DNA of 64,000 nt, from contig JAYJMM010000084.1 in assembly GCA_037349105.1 (NCBI GenBank), positions 930,001-994,000 of the forward strand, written 5' to 3'. The stretch comes from Limnomonas spitsbergensis. Lineage: Eukaryota > Chlorophyta > Chlorophyceae > Chlamydomonadales. This document shows, one piece after another, positions 63,319 to 64,000 of the stretch. Each line of letters opens with the position of its first letter. Position 1 is the first letter of the stretch. A program made the translations under genes and the position numbers. The notes beneath the pieces were generated by a model. It ran no database searches, was not told the DNA's origin, and was given only the letters and a program-made list of their open reading frames with translations.

Positions 63319-64000
63319 TGTCACGACGTATGGGTGCACCGCACGTATGGGTGGCTTGTACCGCTTTTTGGTTTCGGATTTCATCTGTTTGTGGTACTTA
63401 GAAGATGCCTGGCTAATTCCAGGCATTCTTCTCTTCTTACTCAAGTAACATACCGAAGTTGAATCACCCTGCTATCTGTAAACTGTTCTGGGATTAACGT
63501 CCAACTGTGATATTTCGGCCTCTTATCAAGGCCAGGACACTGCACTAATAGGAGATCTCTAGTTTACACTACACTGATCCTATTTCTCCAAGACCACATC
63601 ATTCAGTAATAGGCCCTGATCGTTACACTGATCGAATATCTCTAGTTAACCACTACACTTATTCGTGATCTCTAGCATCAGCTTCTCTACTTCATCCATC
63701 TCAGCTCTATCTCTCGATTATACCCTACACTGTGAGCTTCAACAGTTCTATCTCTAGGCTATAACTCGACACTGTGAGCTGCTACCCAAGCCTTTCCTGG
63801 CTACCAAGTCGATTTACTGCACCAGCAGTCGATCCTCCTCATCAGAGAGTCGCCTCTTCGGCTCCACATTTCTCATCACTTCGGCTGGATCGACTCTCAA
63901 GTCCGTTCCACACCATTTCCTACTGTCAACAGTCGGCTTCAGTACAACTAGCCTCTGCAGGAACGAGTTCACTTCGCTACTTTTGTCAACAGTAAGAGAG
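63319..64000 (+). mobile_element. LTR, right arm of the inverted repeat (runs off the window)
   Basis: Begins TGTCACGACGTATGGGTGCA and mirrors 62961 down to 62281. The window ends inside it. Confidence 0.85.

Overview
This is a eukaryotic nuclear window with many introns and a very high repeat load. Inference: it probably comes from a green alga. The reasons are plant-type CCCTAAA telomere-like motifs in several places, GC-rich organelle-like DNA with an AT-rich tail, and Ty3/Gypsy-type debris carrying PHD and DNA-methyltransferase domains. No species can be fixed from the sequence alone. Most of the window is transposons and satellites. Three multi-exon genes, one hydratase fragment and a broken LRR gene can be read.

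Layout. 0.1-0.8 kb: a 40-bp tandem array. 0.8-1.4 kb (-): exons of a peroxisomal-type enoyl-CoA hydratase 2. 1.9-6.0 kb: non-autonomous DNA elements, including a 1.46-kb foldback element whose empty site is also present in the window, and two back-to-back TIR elements sharing one TAA. 7.0-8.2 kb (+): a broken F-box/LRR gene. 8.7-12.0 kb: a 3.3-kb DNA transposon with TIRs and an 8-9-bp target duplication, carrying zinc-finger ORFs. 13.6-27.8 kb (-): a TauD/TfdA-type Fe(II)/2-oxoglutarate dioxygenase gene of ten exons; its introns hold a ~2-kb organelle-like insert, a hAT transposase fragment and repeat arrays. 29.6-38.5 kb (+): a complete 14-exon mitochondrial HSP60 gene, 569 codons, with every splice phase consistent. 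39.5-42.2 kb: four adjacent unrelated satellites. 43-54 kb: LTR-retrotransposon debris, mostly (-), with C5-methyltransferase, integrase and PHD remains and an AGATCTGCA-rich satellite. 55.7-58.1 kb: more arrays. 58.1-60.4 kb: a minus-strand ORF and a seven-exon plus-strand gene of unknown function. 60.9-64 kb: a gag-like ORF behind an LTR that is repeated in inverted orientation up to the window end.

The most striking pattern is shared by the two large conserved genes, which lie on opposite strands. Their introns contain decayed tandem copies of the neighbouring exon edges. Introns upstream of an exon carry copies of its acceptor plus exon start; introns downstream carry copies of the exon end plus donor. 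I found this at seven introns of HSP60 and at several of the dioxygenase gene. It suggests that splice junctions repeatedly seed local tandem duplication in this genome.
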